From Gemmatimonadota bacterium (GTDB lineage: Bacteria > Gemmatimonadota > Gemmatimonadetes > Gemmatimonadales > GWC2-71-9), in assembly GCA_025358055.1 (NCBI GenBank), contig JANYKV010000120.1, positions 1 through 59,691 on the forward strand: a stretch of 59,691 bases of DNA, given 5' to 3'. This document shows positions 58,109 to 59,691 of the stretch, one piece after another. Each line of letters starts with the position of its first letter. The first letter of the stretch is position 1. The position numbers were made by a program, and so were the translations under genes. The notes beneath the pieces are model-generated. The model did not search any database and was not told the origin of the DNA. It was given only the letters and a program-made list of their open reading frames with translations.

Positions 58109-58891
58109 CTACTTGGTCCAAACCGACACGACGGCGCACGCGTTGTCCAAGAACTCACCAGCAATTTGAGAAACTCCTCGGAACACCTCGATCGCTTGAA
58201 CCCGATCCGGGGGAATCGTATCGAGGAGGAGATACGCCTCCTCTTCTGGAGTCTGCCCTTCCCTTCCATAAAGTCGTTGGCCGTCCAAATATACCGTAAT
58301 GTTGTGCGATGGCCCGGTGCAGCGTGGGAACCTGATGGAGAATTGGTTGGCCACCCCCGCGGCAATCGTTCCAAAGCTCAGATGCACCCCGGGGATATCT
58401 CGCAGCAGCTTCGGCGTGTGCATCGCATGCATTCGCTCAATCTCCGGCCCGTATCGGAAGGTGCCGATGCCAAGAGTTCGGCGGCGAAAAAAGTCCGCGT
58501 ACTTCGCGCGATTGAACACATCGCCCCCTTCGGCCTCCACCTTCAACTCCGGCAGTTTGGCCGCAGCCGCAAGCAAGACAACGTGCAGTGAATCCCCTTC
58601 GGTGTGCACCGCCGGAACCGACATGGTGATGGGGAGGAACCCCAGTCTACGCACGCGCAGAGTGGTCGGTCCGGTTGGGATCTTCTCGAGCCGGAACCGA
58701 CCCTTTGAATCGGTTTGAGCGTGTCGGCCGAGGCCCACCACTTCGACATCGGCGAGGGTCACAGGCGTAGCTGCCGAATCCGAAACCCACCCTACCAATG
58801 TCCTCGCCGAGTCCGGTCCTTGAGCCAGGATGGGTGCCGTCAGCATGGGGGTCAGGAGCCAGAGAAACCTCTGCACTTGCAAAACTCGCAT
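58109..58891 (-). CDS. Exported regulatory-like plus plug-like domain protein
   Basis: The 260-residue protein has a signal peptide (FLWLLTPMLTAPILAQG), a carboxypeptidase-regulatory-like beta sandwich (VGWVSDSAATPVTLADVEVV, DSKGRFRLEKIPTGPTTLRV, RRLGF) and a TonB-plug-like part (YADFFRRRTLGIGTFRYGPE, LLRDIPGVHLSFG, ITVYLDGQRLYG, IPPDRVQAIEVFRGVSQI), ending CAVVSVWTK. It lacks any beta-barrel, so it is not a complete TonB-dependent receptor. Two decayed paralogs are in this window. ATG 58891 has GGAGG upstream. It may interact with a receptor or transporter, but no role is known. Confidence 0.8.
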   Translation of the reverse strand: MRVLQVQRFLWLLTPMLTAPILAQGPDSARTLVGWVSDSAATPVTLADVEVVGLGRHAQTDSKGRFRLEKIPTGPTTLRVRRLGFLPITMSVPAVHTEGDSLHVVLLAAAAKLPELKVEAEGGDVFNRAKYADFFRRRTLGIGTFRYGPEIERMHAMHTPKLLRDIPGVHLSFGTIAAGVANQFSIRFPRCTGPSHNITVYLDGQRLYGREGQTPEEEAYLLLDTIPPDRVQAIEVFRGVSQIAGEFLDNACAVVSVWTK

Positions 58892-58933
58892 TCCCGCCTC
58901 CCCGGTTTGTCGGACGCAATGACGTAGGCTCAT

Positions 58934-58957
58934 GCCAGCGTCCCAGATGTCGCTGGC
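58934..58957. promoter_or_regulatory. Perfect inverted repeat upstream of the plug-like gene
   Basis: GCCAGCG and CGCTGGC, with a 10-base spacer, lie 43 bases upstream of the start at 58891. This spacing fits a dimeric repressor or activator site. The whole stretch 58892-59239 (348 bases) holds no gene I can support; beyond this repeat I see no other clear signal. Confidence 0.4.
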
Positions 58958-59239
58958 TTGAGAATTCGCAATATTCAGATCGGAGGTGGGGCGTTGCAAA
59001 CCAGATCAACCCGGCCTCCACATCCGCCGAGATCACGAGATGCCATCGGTCTTTTGGCTATGGGCACGCGCTCTTGTTGCACCTCATTGATCCGATATCT
59101 CTGGTCGCTGGCACCTTGCGGCCAGAATTGATGTTGTTTCCTCGGCGGAAAAGAACGGCCCAACCTCTGGCCCGATGAACCTGCCTTCAGTTCAGAGCTT
59201 AAACCTGGGTCCTTGCGCAGCTCTGATCGTTTCGTGCAC

Positions 59240-59691
59240 TCAAACGGAAATGCGCTGGAGTCCCCGCCTCGTCTTCAAGCCTTGATCCCGACCATACGAG
59301 CGCGCGACCACCAGCCCTTTGCAGTTCCTCGCCTTCGCCCCGTCAGCCATGGCAAAGAACGAGCCGAGCATCAGCCTGTCCTGACGTTCAACGTCCGTCC
59401 CCCACCTTCCAATACTCAGGCTTCCCTTTGAGGCTCCTGAGACCGTTCCATCACCGTCCACATCGGTCCGAAAGAACGGATTGCACGGTACACCGCTTGG
59501 CTGACATTGCCAGTGCCCTCCAACAAAAACGGTATTGCACGTTGGGTAGCCGCCAGCGCCGGGAGCGGCGGTGGTACACCACGAATCGGGTATGTCAACG
59601 ACACAAGCATAGCAAATCCGGTTCGACGCATCTTGCGCACGTATGGTCTTCAATCCAACAGTCGCCACCGCGATCGCCAGAATCAAGCCAA
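59240..59691 (-). CDS. Cys-rich exported protein, 5' end outside window
   Basis: The frame is open to the window edge, so the start lies beyond 59691. The visible part begins inside a signal peptide (LILAIAVATVGLKTIRAQ) and has nine cysteines, mostly in the first half (RICYACVVDIPDSWC, YPTCNTVF, HWQCQPSGVPC). The second half (TDVDGDGTVSGASKGSLSIG onward) is less typical. I do not recognise the family. It is unrelated in sequence to the Cys-rich lipoproteins at 43455-44509. Coding status is supported mainly by the signal peptide and the cysteine pattern. Confidence 0.6.
   Translation of the reverse strand, partial: GLILAIAVATVGLKTIRAQDASNRICYACVVDIPDSWCTTAAPGAGGYPTCNTVFVGGHWQCQPSGVPCNPFFRTDVDGDGTVSGASKGSLSIGRWGTDVERQDRLMLGSFFAMADGAKARNCKGLVVARSYGRDQGLKTRRGLQRISV

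Noticed and set aside
58109..58891. Truncated TonB-dependent receptor
   Set aside because: The gene ends cleanly after a conserved ending shared by two paralogs, with no barrel remnants downstream in 57066-58108.
59111..59125. Sigma-54 promoter suggested by TGGCAC...TTGC
   Set aside because: The spacing between the two elements is far too short for the -24/-12 consensus.

Overview
The window looks like a chromosomal segment of a GC-rich, Gram-negative, heterotrophic soil-type bacterium. The gene content points to Gemmatimonadota, or less likely Acidobacteriota: exported Asp-box (sortilin-like) proteins over 1000 residues long, TolB-propeller/PHP hydrolase fusions, an ABC permease fused to an M1 aminopeptidase, DUF885, DUF2911 and DUF2231 proteins, and short plug-like proteins. 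This placement rests on gene content only. There is no rRNA, tRNA, phage, transposase or CRISPR array; the segment is densely packed with many ATGA or GTGA start/stop overlaps.

Region 1 (1-14756, + strand) holds the end of a CocE-type hydrolase and a penicillin-acylase-family enzyme, then a CoA-thioester block: crotonase, B12-dependent acyl-CoA mutase large and small subunits, acyl-CoA ligase, a 3-aminobutyryl-CoA ammonia-lyase-like hotdog protein and a MeaB-type GTPase. An ABC ATPase, an ABC permease/M1 peptidase fusion and 2,2-dialkylglycine decarboxylase (dgdA) follow. The mutase carries Val92, Asp119 and Gln210 where methylmalonyl-CoA mutase has Tyr, Ala and Arg, which is the 2-hydroxyisobutyryl-CoA mutase pattern. 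With the ammonia lyase and dgdA, this suggests a locus for branched C4 acids, possibly 2-aminoisobutyrate (AIB): AIB-CoA to 3-aminobutyryl-CoA to crotonyl-CoA. That pathway is inference.

Region 2 (14805-21413, - strand) is an operon-like run of exported proteins: an Asp-box repeat protein, a polysaccharide deacetylase, a DUF2911 protein and a DUF885 protein. Region 3 (21618-25134, + strand) holds a small membrane protein, an exported NTF2-like protein, a Rieske oxygenase and an APC permease. Region 4 (25231-32350, - strand) holds a DUF2231/TPR membrane protein, a decayed plug-like gene, a TolB/PHP hydrolase, a membrane protein and an EF-G paralog with a clear promoter.

Region 5 (32526-38548, + strand) holds a second Asp-box protein, a GatC/AtzG-like small subunit coupled to an amidase, and a frameshifted lipoprotein. 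Region 6 (38741-48067) holds an M20 peptidase, an MHYT hybrid histidine kinase, two tandem Cys-rich lipoproteins of unknown function, a flotillin, an NfeD-like His-rich protein and an APC permease.

Region 7 (48208-54175, + strand) is a tightly coupled five-gene catabolic operon: aminotransferase, aldehyde dehydrogenase, aminotransferase and CoA-transferase A/B. A second TolB/PHP hydrolase follows, then a frameshifted and an intact member of the plug-like family and a partial Cys-rich secreted protein. Several longer gene-end spacers carry short tandem or inverted repeats.
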